A program made the position numbers and the translations under genes. Positions 23,462 through 30,547 of a DNA stretch of 64,000 bases are shown here, piece after piece (position 1 is the stretch's first letter; every line of letters starts with the position of its first letter). The notes under the pieces are model-generated. The model was given only the letters and a program-made list of their open reading frames with translations. It did no database searches and was not told the origin of the DNA. The DNA comes from Ruminococcus sp. (lineage in GTDB: Bacteria > Bacillota > Clostridia > Oscillospirales > Acutalibacteraceae), in NCBI GenBank assembly GCA_022779485.1, contig JALFTC010000014.1, forward strand, positions 1 through 64,000, read 5' to 3'.

Positions 23462-24355
23462 ATGGCACCGCGAGGAAAAAGTATAAATTTATATCTTATG
23501 GACGGAGAGGCTGGCGGTCGTATAAAATGTACTCTTGCCAACTGGACGGGGATTGCGTATAAAATTCCGCGGACAGAACTTGAAAAGTGTAAAGAAAGAG
23601 ATGACCTGAAGCAAAGTGGAGTCTATTTTCTGTTTGGAACTTCTGATATAACAGACAAGAATGTTGTTTATATCGGACAAGCTGGTGCTCGAAAGAATGG
23701 TGAAGGGATTTTAAACCGCTTGCAGGAGCACAAGCGTAATCCCGAAAAAAATTACTGGACTGAAGCTATTGTTTTTACAACGTCAAACAATTCCTTCGGT
23801 TCCACTGAAATCAGCTATCTTGAGAATCGTTTTTGTAACTTGGCACTTTTGGCAAACCGATATGAGGTAAAAAACGGTAACGACCCTACCCCCGGCAACA
23901 TCACAGAGGAAAAAGAAAGCGAGATGGAGGAATTCATCGACTACGCAAAAGTTATTATGGGAACGTTAGGGCATAAACTATTTGAGCCTGTTAGCAAGCC
24001 CGTTCAGCGTAATGACAATGATGCCGTAGCAATTAATGAAGATTATTCTCGTTTACACCTTGAACGCACAATTAAAAAAATCGGTAAAATTGAGGCAGAT
24101 GGAATGCAGACTGCTGAAGGATTCGTGGTATTAAAAGGCAGCCGAATTTCTCCTGTGGAAGATGATACTATTAGGTCTGGAGTTAGGCAACAACGAAAAG
24201 CCGCAAAGATTGATGATAATAATATTCTCCTTGAAGATATGCTTTTTTCGAGTCCATCCTCGGCTGCATCGTTTGTGATTGGAAAAAGTACAAACGGTCT
24301 TATTTACTGGAAAAATAGAGAAGGTCAAACATTGAAATCGCTTGAGGAAGAATGA
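23462..24355 (+). CDS. GIY-YIG nuclease with DUF4357 domain
   Basis: A 297-residue protein. The N-terminal GIY-YIG nuclease shows GVYFLFG (about 58-64), VVYIGQAG (about 75-82) and ILNRLQEHKRN with the catalytic arginine. The C-terminal part matches DUF4357: EGFVVLKGSRIS, LLEDMLFSSPSSAASFVIG and GLIYWKNREGQTLKSLEE. Proteins of this kind accompany restriction-like systems; DUF4357 may bind DNA. The ATG follows TAGGAGGCGTTTA. The gene is bracketed by 64-bp direct repeats and looks like a cassette added behind the helicase gene. Whether it is needed by the system or only rides with it is unknown. Confidence 0.85.
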   Translation: MAPRGKSINLYLMDGEAGGRIKCTLANWTGIAYKIPRTELEKCKERDDLKQSGVYFLFGTSDITDKNVVYIGQAGARKNGEGILNRLQEHKRNPEKNYWTEAIVFTTSNNSFGSTEISYLENRFCNLALLANRYEVKNGNDPTPGNITEEKESEMEEFIDYAKVIMGTLGHKLFEPVSKPVQRNDNDAVAINEDYSRLHLERTIKKIGKIEADGMQTAEGFVVLKGSRISPVEDDTIRSGVRQQRKAAKIDDNNILLEDMLFSSPSSAASFVIGKSTNGLIYWKNREGQTLKSLEEE

Positions 24356-24372
24356 AAATGTTTATATAAGCC

Positions 24373-24436
24373 CAAACGATTACCCCCATAAATCCAAACG
24401 ATTACTTTATAACAAAACAAAAAAATCCCCTCCGGA
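24373..24436. repeat. 64-bp direct repeat, right copy
   Basis: Right copy of the repeat at 23328-23391, differing at only two positions. It begins 17 bases after the GIY-YIG stop codon and ends in the left arm of a strong terminator. Confidence 0.9.
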
Positions 24437-24484
24437 GAATCAAAACAAAGCGTTTTCGAGCTTTCCGGTGGGGAGCTTTTATTA
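24427..24484 (+). terminator. terminator behind the GIY-YIG gene
   Basis: CCCCTCCGGA and TCCGGTGGGG pair (nine pairs, one T-T mismatch) with an inner AAAGC/GCTTT stem, followed by a T-rich tract. It ends the restriction-like operon just before the convergent tRNA-Trp unit. Confidence 0.75.
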
Positions 24485-24513
24485 TCAAAAAGGTGAAAAA
24501 TGGCTTTTTTATG

Positions 24514-24558
24514 CGAAAAAAAAGGATAACCGAAATTGTATCATTTCAGTTATCCTTA
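24514..24558 (-). terminator. terminator of tRNA-Trp
   Basis: On the minus strand AAGGATAAC and GTTATCCTT, extended by GAAAT/ATTTC, form a long stem followed by a run of eight T. It begins three bases after the tRNA CCA end. Confidence 0.85.
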
Positions 24559-24560
24559 TT

Positions 24561-24636
24561 TGGCAGGGGCAGAAGGACTCGAACCCTCGGCACGCGGTTT
24601 TGGAGACCGCTGCTCTACCAACTGAGCTATACCCCT
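24561..24636 (-). tRNA. tRNA-Trp (CCA anticodon)
   Basis: A complete cloverleaf: acceptor AGGGGTA/TGCCCCT, D arm GCTC..GAGC, anticodon stem GCGGT/ACCGC with loop CTCCAAA, hence anticodon CCA, T arm with TTCGAGT, discriminator G and an encoded CCA end. Its 3' end faces the restriction-like and phage genes, a common arrangement where tRNA genes serve as integration sites. No second copy of the tRNA 3' end was found in the window. Confidence 0.95.
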
Positions 24637-24661
24637 ATGTCTTTTTATTTCAACAAAAATA

Positions 24662-24690
24662 ATTCTATCATTTTACGATGAATATGTCAA
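24662..24690 (-). promoter_or_regulatory. tRNA-Trp promoter
   Basis: On the minus strand TTGACA (24685-24690) and TAGAAT (24662-24667) are 17 bp apart, about 26 bp before the tRNA. The rest of the gap up to 24913 is AT-rich and contains only a palindromic repeat at 24807-24842. Confidence 0.75.
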
Positions 24691-24806
24691 GGAAAATGAT
24701 GATATTTGTGTTTTTATTTTTTTATTTTTTTATTTTTTATACTATGTTTACATAGCTGTTGCGTGTATCATATTTATTTCGGTGGGTGGCTACTGTTTTT
24801 CTTTAG

Positions 24807-24842
24807 GATTCCTCGGTCGCTTCGCTCCTGGGAATGACAGGG
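24807..24842. repeat. short palindromic dispersed repeat
   Basis: GGATTCCTCGG..CCTGGGAATGACA forms a hairpin and belongs to the same small repeat family as the sequences at 45617-45640 and 45727-45752. It lies between tRNA-Trp and the zinc-ribbon membrane protein gene. Confidence 0.6.
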
Positions 24843-24913
24843 TGTATGTCTGATGTTTTCCCTAACAAATTCTTAATTCAATTCTGAATTTAAAAGTTTT
24901 CTTTAATTCTCTT

Positions 24914-25324
24914 TTAAAAAAGGATGTTCTTCTTAAAATCCTCTCCGCATTTTGGACAATGCACCTTGTGTTCGCCTTTGATTTTCTTCACCCTAAGCTG
25001 TGCTTTGCAGTAGGGGCATTTTACATAGCGGTGGGTTTTGCGGTCTTTCCACATTTTTCTTAACAGGGAACATTTTTTGGAAATTGCATTTTTTACCGTT
25101 AGATATTTGCGGTTTTCGTACATTCTCTTTTGAATGTTTTTGGAAAAGGTTCTGAATACAATTAGGGCAGACAGCAGTAATACTACAATTCCGAACACCC
25201 AGTAGCGTGAAAAAGTCCATATTATCCAGATGACAATGCACAAAATCCAAAGCAGGGTATTCAGTTGGTCGTGACCGTATCTACCGTTCATAAACTGAGC
25301 AATTTTGTAAAGAAAATTTCTCAT
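24914..25324 (-). CDS. membrane protein with C-terminal zinc ribbon
   Basis: A 136-residue protein. Two hydrophobic helices (LLWILCIVIWIIWTF and VFGIVVLLLSALIVF, about residues 24-58) would hairpin through the membrane, leaving a basic linker and a cytosolic zinc ribbon with CPYC and CPKCGEDF (about 102-127). The start MRNFLYKIAQFMNGRYGHDQ is a conserved opening in Clostridia homologues of unknown function. GGAGAAGC precedes the ATG. It stands alone beside the tRNA and is probably the first host gene right of the island. Confidence 0.7.
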   Translation of the reverse strand: MRNFLYKIAQFMNGRYGHDQLNTLLWILCIVIWIIWTFSRYWVFGIVVLLLSALIVFRTFSKNIQKRMYENRKYLTVKNAISKKCSLLRKMWKDRKTHRYVKCPYCKAQLRVKKIKGEHKVHCPKCGEDFKKNILF

Positions 25325-25427
25325 AAGCTTCTCCTACACACAAAATTTAACTCATTATAACACATAAGTGCCGATAATTCAAATGTTTTGATTATGGTCG
25401 TCATTTAATAAAAATATCATATAATTC

Positions 25428-25456
25428 TTGACAATTTTCCGCCAATAAATGATAAT
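25428..25456 (+). promoter_or_regulatory. promoter of the solute-binding lipoprotein gene
   Basis: TTGACA (25428-25433) and GATAAT (25451-25456) are 17 bp apart, 37 bp before the ATG. Confidence 0.6.
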
Positions 25457-25493
25457 GATATTATATTATTTTTTTAGCTTCAGCGGTGATTTT

Positions 25494-26201
25494 ATGAAAA
25501 AGATTTTTAGTGTATTTGTTGTATTTATTCTTTTGATTTTTACGGTTGTATTTCCATCCGGATGTGGCGAGGAAATTAACTGTACTGTGTTGTTGGATAG
25601 TGAAAATTATCCTTACAGCTATGTTGAGAATGGTGCGGTTAAGGGTTTGGAGGCTGATATTCTCAATGCTGTTGCTGAAAAGTCCGATATTAGTCTGAAA
25701 ATCATAACCGAAAGCCAGAGTGAATTTAACTGCACAGCGGGTGAGCTTACTGACGGAAGTGATAAGTACGACTACACACAGTCATATTACACAAAGGGCA
25801 TAATCTTCACAACCTCTTCAAAGAGTGGGATAAGCACATATGAGGAGCTTTTGCACTGCAAGGTGGGTGTTATTACAGGCAGTGACGGGGAAATTTTTGC
25901 AAGTCAGATTGCACCGCAGTACAATTTAACTGTCAAGAAATACACATCAGCCGAGAAAATGTATTCAGACTGTGAAAATGGTAAAATTGACGGATTTTTT
26001 GAAGATGAGCTTACTGTTAATTTAGAAATTAAAAAGGGCAGAAAGCTGAAAACCTTTGAAAATGCCGAAAGCACCGCACAACTTACCTTTGCCGTAAATT
26101 CCGGTACTAACAAAGAGTTCTTAGACAGTTTTAACCAAGGGTTACAAAGCATTATTGACGACGGAACTTATGACAGGATTTTGGAAAACTATACAACATA
26201 A
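25494..26201 (+). CDS. solute-binding lipoprotein (SBP_bac_3)
   Basis: A 235-residue family 3 periplasmic-type binding protein. A signal peptide ends in a lipobox-like FPSGC (about residues 20-24), so it is anchored outside the membrane. YPYSYVENGAVKGLEADIL is the typical first ligand loop (polar amino acid binders), and YTQSYYTKGIIFTT and VGVITGSDGE follow as in the family. The start is the ATG with signal-peptide context; an upstream ATG adds 15 hydrophobic residues without a ribosome site. No permease or ATPase gene is nearby, so it either feeds a transporter elsewhere or acts as a sensor. Confidence 0.8.
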   Translation: MKKIFSVFVVFILLIFTVVFPSGCGEEINCTVLLDSENYPYSYVENGAVKGLEADILNAVAEKSDISLKIITESQSEFNCTAGELTDGSDKYDYTQSYYTKGIIFTTSSKSGISTYEELLHCKVGVITGSDGEIFASQIAPQYNLTVKKYTSAEKMYSDCENGKIDGFFEDELTVNLEIKKGRKLKTFENAESTAQLTFAVNSGTNKEFLDSFNQGLQSIIDDGTYDRILENYTT

Positions 26202-26233
26202 AAAATGACCGGGGAATTTACCGGTCATTTTTG
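26201..26233. terminator. bidirectional terminator
   Basis: AAAAATGACCGG and CCGGTCATTTTT pair perfectly around an eight-base loop, with T-runs on both strands. It separates the convergent binding-protein and DUF6591 genes. Confidence 0.9.
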
Positions 26234-26243
26234 GTATGTTGTC

Positions 26244-27044
26244 TTATTGTGCTACTTCTGCAAGTTTCTTTGTAATTCGGGCGTTTACCTTTGCATAGTA
26301 GGCATAGTCGTCTGTTGAAAGACTGCCTGTGTCAATGGAATTCAGCTTGCCCATCATATCGGAATATTTGCTCATATAGTCGGCATAATCAGTCATCATA
26401 GATGTTATGTCATCGGAATTTTTGTACTTCTTCATAAAGTCAACATATTCGTCAAAGAATTCTTCGTAGCTGTCCATAGTTTCCTTAAAATTAGCATTTA
26501 CACCACTTGAGGCTTTTGCCGGTTTTGTGGTTTTTTCTTTGGCTTTTGTAGTTTTAGGTACTGTGGTTTTAGCCTTTGTTGTCTTGGCTTTTGTGGTTTC
26601 TTCTTCTAATTCTTCATATTCCTCATCATCTTCGTCGTCTTCGTAATCTTCAAAATCGCCAAAGTTATAAATATCAATATTCATTTTATTTTCATCTTCA
26701 TAATATTCAATTGAAAGGCTGTTTCCGTCTTTATCTTCTGCATCAAAGGAATCCGAATTACCGTAATAATCTACTGTAAAACCGTTTTTCTTACACTCTT
26801 CAACATACTTTGAGAAATCTTCCTTAGTGATGTCTGTAACATCCGCTTCAAATGAATCGGAACTGTCATATGTGATTTCTACTTTGCCTGACTCAGGGGT
26901 TGGTAGCAAACTTCCGATACCGGTTGTAACCCAAGTTATTGTTGGTTTCTTCTCTGCTTTTTTTGTTTCTTTCTTTTCACCGCAGGCTCCCAATGAGAGC
27001 AACAGGCAGATTGCGAATGTTAATGCTAAAATTCTTTTTTTCAT
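26244..27044 (-). CDS. DUF6591 lipoprotein
   Basis: A 266-residue secreted lipoprotein. The signal peptide ends SLGACGEKK, a clear lipobox with Cys21. A folded domain of about 100 residues follows (DUF6591-like, with TYDSSDSFEADVTDITKEDF), then a very acidic EDYEDDEDDEEYEELEEE stretch, a Thr/Lys-rich linker with repeated TTKAKTT, and a helical C-terminal part (residues 185-266) rich in YADYMSKYSDMM. Similar lipoproteins are widespread in gut Clostridia with no known function. It shares an operon direction with the membrane protein gene upstream. Confidence 0.75.
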   Translation of the reverse strand: MKKRILALTFAICLLLSLGACGEKKETKKAEKKPTITWVTTGIGSLLPTPESGKVEITYDSSDSFEADVTDITKEDFSKYVEECKKNGFTVDYYGNSDSFDAEDKDGNSLSIEYYEDENKMNIDIYNFGDFEDYEDDEDDEEYEELEEETTKAKTTKAKTTVPKTTKAKEKTTKPAKASSGVNANFKETMDSYEEFFDEYVDFMKKYKNSDDITSMMTDYADYMSKYSDMMGKLNSIDTGSLSTDDYAYYAKVNARITKKLAEVAQ

Positions 27045-27063
27045 AATATTTTACCTCCTGATT

Positions 27064-27630
27064 TTAGCCCATATTAATTTGTTCTGTTTCGGTCTGCTTT
27101 TTTGCTTTGCGTTTTTCAATGAACAGCCAAACGGCTCCGGCAAGTACTACTGCACCTAAAATAAAGGTGAGATAATTTGCAATGCCCCGGTCGTATTTAC
27201 TGCTTGGGATAATTCCTCTGTCGGAAAAATCAAAGTGAATTACAGCAAATGCGATTATGGCAAGAACATCAAAAACAATAGTAGCAATAGGCTTTTTCAA
27301 AACCGCCATAAGTATTGTAAGTAACACGAAAACACCGAATACAGATATTATAACAAGATTTGCTATTGCAACTGCTTTTGTTGCGGCGTAATCCATTCCG
27401 GCACAGTCAATCTTTAAGTAGTCAAAAAGGGAGAGATTAACAACCTCTTCGTTTGTCATTTTTGTACTCATTGAGAAGGTTTGTTCAGGACTTTCCATTA
27501 ACTCATTCTCAAAATTTTCCGTAGCCGAGGCATAGGGGAGAAACAGCATTACCGCCATAAGCAACGCTCCCGCAAGTGTTATCCAAAAAGGATAAATTGT
27601 GTTTTTTGACAGTGATTTTACTTTACCCAT
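27064..27630 (-). CDS. four-helix membrane protein of unknown function
   Basis: A 188-residue protein with about four transmembrane helices (residues about 12-33, 83-110, 114-130 and 150-170). The first two are separated by an 50-residue outside loop containing ENELMESPEQTFSMSTKMTN. The C-terminus is basic and cytosolic. The ATG follows TAAGGAGGTAAAAATT. It precedes the DUF6591 lipoprotein gene by 19 bases and is surely co-transcribed, suggesting a shared envelope role. I do not recognise the family. Confidence 0.65.
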   Translation of the reverse strand: MGKVKSLSKNTIYPFWITLAGALLMAVMLFLPYASATENFENELMESPEQTFSMSTKMTNEEVVNLSLFDYLKIDCAGMDYAATKAVAIANLVIISVFGVFVLLTILMAVLKKPIATIVFDVLAIIAFAVIHFDFSDRGIIPSSKYDRGIANYLTFILGAVVLAGAVWLFIEKRKAKKQTETEQINMG

Positions 27631-27741
27631 AATTTTTACCTCCTTAGGTTTATATCACTGTCTATATAGTAAATCATTAATATAATTTTTTGTTATGCTG
27701 TCAGCATACAACCTATGTAAAATTTTAGGATATAATTATAT

Positions 27742-28785
27742 TCAAATTATCCTGTTAATCCAAAGGATAACAGAGGGAATTGCGAAAATAAGCACAACTC
27801 CGATTATTTTCAGTGCGGTTTTTCTGCTGTTTTGAGAACCCTTACCCAAGAATCGGCTGATGTTTCCCACATCAAAAAAGCATACAAAGGGAATTGCCGT
27901 AAAGGCAAAGCATCCGTTTATAAAAGAGCCGTAATCGCCGAAATGAATTGCGTAGGTTATTCCGTTGTAAAACCAGAAAAAGTAAAGTATGTAGAAAATA
28001 ACGGCGATTACCTTGTGTGAGGTTTTGTTGGAGCGAAAACCGGGTGTGTTTAGTAAAATTCTGTCAAGTAAGGGCAATTTTTCGCCACTCTTACTCTTCA
28101 GGGCTTTTTTAAATTCAAGCACAGAGGAATATCTGTCCTCTGCTCTGATTTGAGTTGCCTTTTTTACAATGCTCACATATTTGCCTGTACATAACTTTTC
28201 GTTGGGCATTTTTGCTGTTAAAAGATAGTTTAGCAGTACACCCATAGCATAAATATCTGCACCTTCCCCTGTCTGGGTAAAGCCGAATTGCTCGGGAGAT
28301 GCGTAACCGGCAGTGCCCATTACTGTAGTGTCCCGTTTTGCGTTATTCTTTTTCTCCCTTGAAATGTTAAAGTCAATGAGCTTGATGTTGCCGTTATAGT
28401 CAACCATAACATTGCTTGGGGTAATGTCACGGTGGATTATTTTGGACTCGTGCAGTTTACTAACTCCGTCACAAAGCTGTCCCATCCATTTTTCTGCCTG
28501 CTGTGGTTCTACTCCGCCTTTTGAAAGGACAATCTGTTCAAGGGTGTTGCCAAAAACAAATTCGCAAAGGCAACTGCAATTAATACCGTTATCCACAACA
28601 TCATATATTTCCATTAGGTTAGGGTGCTTGATGTTCATTATTTCAGTCAGTACGGGGGTATTTTCCCTTGGTAATATTTTTAAAATCATTTGGCGGTTTA
28701 GGCAGTCGTTAAAAACAACAATGGTGTTTTCGTTAAATTGACCTATTTCCCTGAATTGCCAAAGGATTAACTTTTCCTTATCCAT
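27742..28785 (-). CDS. atypical Ser/Thr protein kinase with membrane tail
   Basis: A 347-residue kinase. Residues about 8-235 are a Hanks-type domain: Lys36 in MILKIL (ATP lysine), Glu48 in helix C, HRDITPSNVM (catalytic loop), then DFN instead of DFG in KLIDFNISR, and YASPEQFG (APE-like). The glycine-rich loop is replaced by REIGQFNENTIVVF, so ATP binding may be unusual. Three or four membrane helices follow from about residue 250. No PASTA repeats are present, so it is not the PrkC type. It is divergent from a helix-turn-helix gene 69 bp away, suggesting that the pair works together. Confidence 0.85.
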   Translation of the reverse strand: MDKEKLILWQFREIGQFNENTIVVFNDCLNRQMILKILPRENTPVLTEIMNIKHPNLMEIYDVVDNGINCSCLCEFVFGNTLEQIVLSKGGVEPQQAEKWMGQLCDGVSKLHESKIIHRDITPSNVMVDYNGNIKLIDFNISREKKNNAKRDTTVMGTAGYASPEQFGFTQTGEGADIYAMGVLLNYLLTAKMPNEKLCTGKYVSIVKKATQIRAEDRYSSVLEFKKALKSKSGEKLPLLDRILLNTPGFRSNKTSHKVIAVIFYILYFFWFYNGITYAIHFGDYGSFINGCFAFTAIPFVCFFDVGNISRFLGKGSQNSRKTALKIIGVVLIFAIPSVILWINRII

Positions 28786-28854
28786 TGCACACCTGCTTGA
28801 TAATTTGCTGAATTTATTATAACATAATATACATAGAAATAATAGAGGTTTAGT

Positions 28855-29277
28855 ATGAAGAAAAAAACAGAGGATCTTTTTAATATCTTAGAAAAAGGAA
28901 ATAACATTGAAGAATATTTTTCTGATAATATAGAGGAGATTTATCCCGACAGCATACCGGAGATACTTGCATATTTTCTGAAAGAAAAAGGACTTTCAAA
29001 AAGTGAGGTTTTGGATAACAGTCTTATTGAAAAGCACTACGGATATCAGATTTTTTCCGGCACGAAAAAACCAAGTCGGGATAAGGTGATTATGCTGTGC
29101 TTTGGTATGCATCTGACTTTGAGGGAAGCACAATCATTACTGAAAAAATGCACATACAGTGAATTGTACCCACGGAATAGGAGAGATGCTGTGGTGATTT
29201 TCGGTTTGCAACACAACTGCTCTATTATGGAAACCAACGATATACTTTACGAATACGGTTTGCCTGTTTTTACATAA
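28855..29277 (+). CDS. XRE-like helix-turn-helix protein
   Basis: A 140-residue protein. Its middle (PEILAYFLKEKGLSKSEVLD, then YGYQIFSGTKKPSRDKVIML) is an XRE-type helix-turn-helix with a slightly degenerate turn, and the C-terminal half LTLREAQSLLKKC and YPRNRRDAVVIFGL is a conserved companion domain. AGAGGTTTAGT precedes the ATG. Homologues of this layout usually stand next to Ser/Thr kinase genes, as here, so it may be a phosphorylation target or regulator of the kinase. It could equally bind RNA or DNA; its targets are unknown. Confidence 0.75.
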   Translation: MKKKTEDLFNILEKGNNIEEYFSDNIEEIYPDSIPEILAYFLKEKGLSKSEVLDNSLIEKHYGYQIFSGTKKPSRDKVIMLCFGMHLTLREAQSLLKKCTYSELYPRNRRDAVVIFGLQHNCSIMETNDILYEYGLPVFT

Positions 29278-29286
29278 GGTTATTTA

Positions 29287-29320
29287 AAAAAACTGCACTT
29301 TTGTCAAGTGCAGTTTTGTC
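29287..29320. terminator. bidirectional terminator
   Basis: AAAACTGCACTT and AAGTGCAGTTTT pair around five bases between the convergent HTH and tatD genes, with A/T runs on both sides. Confidence 0.85.
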
Positions 29321-29333
29321 TTTTGATTATTTA

Positions 29334-30095
29334 TTATATTCCATACATTCTCTTTGCATTATCGGTTGTAATGTCAATAAGCTCTTGTGGTGAGATTCCT
29401 CTGATTTCTGCGATTTTTTCTGCAATATAGGGGATAAGTGAGCTGTCGTTTCGCTTTCCTCTAAAGGGTACAGGTGCAAGGTATGGTGCGTCTGTTTCCA
29501 GTAGCAGACGGTCAAGGGGTACTTCCTTTGCAACCTCAACAGGCACTCTTGCGTTTTTAAAGGTGACAACCCCTCCGAGGGAGATGTACATTCCCAGTTT
29601 TAGCACCTCTTTCAGCATTTCCGTACTACCGCTGTAACAGTGGAGAAGTCCCTTTGGCTTGTACTTTCTTAACAAGTCCATAGTATCTCCGTGTGCCTCA
29701 CGGTCGTGGAATACAACAGGCATATCAAGGTCGGATGCAAGGGCAAGTTGTTCTTTGACAACTTTCATTTGTGCGTCCTTTGGTATATCCCAGTAGTAGT
29801 CAAGCCCGATTTCCCCAATTGCGACAATCTTTTCCTTTTGGCTGATTTCTGCCACAGTGTTAAGATAATTTGTGGGAAGATTTTCAAGACATTCCGGGTG
29901 AATACCCACAGTGCCGTAAACAAATGGGTACTTTTCGGCAAGCTGTAAAACCAGCTTTACATTTTCAAGGTCTGTGGCGTTTGTCACAACACCGCAAACA
30001 CCCTTTGAGGGCAGACTCTCTATTGTTTCTGTCCTGTCCTCGTTGTACCACTCATCATCATAGTGGCAATGTGCGTCAAAAATATTTGTGTACAT
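29334..30095 (-). CDS. tatD: TatD-family metal-dependent DNase
   Basis: A 253-residue TatD-family hydrolase, a TIM-barrel metal enzyme that trims DNA or RNA from 3' ends. The metal ligands are readable: DAHCHYDD (His9, His11), GEIGLDYYW (Glu), VVFHDREAH, LLHCYSG and LLETDAPYLAP (Asp). GGAGAACCAT precedes the ATG. It lies downstream of metG, a frequent neighbour of tatD in Firmicutes, separated here by a MITE-like repeat. Length is normal. Confidence 0.93.
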   Translation of the reverse strand: MYTNIFDAHCHYDDEWYNEDRTETIESLPSKGVCGVVTNATDLENVKLVLQLAEKYPFVYGTVGIHPECLENLPTNYLNTVAEISQKEKIVAIGEIGLDYYWDIPKDAQMKVVKEQLALASDLDMPVVFHDREAHGDTMDLLRKYKPKGLLHCYSGSTEMLKEVLKLGMYISLGGVVTFKNARVPVEVAKEVPLDRLLLETDAPYLAPVPFRGKRNDSSLIPYIAEKIAEIRGISPQELIDITTDNAKRMYGI

Positions 30096-30129
30096 ATGGT
30101 TCTCCTATTTATAAAAAATTGTCTTATTT

Positions 30130-30491
30130 AGCCTTCCTCAGATGAGTATTCCCTTGCTAAGGGAAATGTCACGAAGTGACAAAGGGTTTGCCGTTTTCGC
30201 CAGAAAAAGGGGGACCGCATTTTTCCTCACAACAGCCTCCCTCAGACGAGGGAGGGGGACCGCTTGCGGTGGAAGGAGGGAAAAAGTGTTCTCTTTATCT
30301 CTTTTTGTCTTTAGATTATAGTATGGTTTATTGTTCTGACTTAAACTTTTTAATCTAAAGACAAAGAAAGATAAATTGACTACTTTTTCACTCCCCCAGT
30401 CACGCAAGGCGTGACAGCCCCCTCATCCGAGGGAGCCTTTGTTTTACTAACATTTCGCTGAAAAAGGAATACCTCATCCGAGGAAGCCTTT
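30130..30491. repeat. MITE-like hairpin repeat, family 1 copy 1
   Basis: A 362-bp non-coding element whose ends AGCCTTCCTCAGATGAG and its complement (30470-30490) are inverted repeats. Inside are smaller hairpins (CCCTTGCTAAGGG, GTCACGAAGTGAC) and an inner GTCTTTAGATTA / TAATCTAAAGAC pair. Related copies lie at 42383-42650 and 60684-60950. No transposase is present, so it would need one in trans. It fills the gap between tatD and metG. Confidence 0.75.
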
Positions 30492-30512
30492 GTGTGTCGT
30501 CTTTGTCAGTAA

Positions 30513-30546
30513 CAAAGGCTCGGTTTCCCGAGCCTTTTGCCTTTTT
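30513..30546. terminator. terminator behind metG
   Basis: AAAGGCTCGG and CCGAGCCTTTT pair around a short loop, directly after the metG stop; the T-run is better on the plus strand but A/T tracts exist on both sides. Confidence 0.7.
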
Positions 30547-30547
30547 A

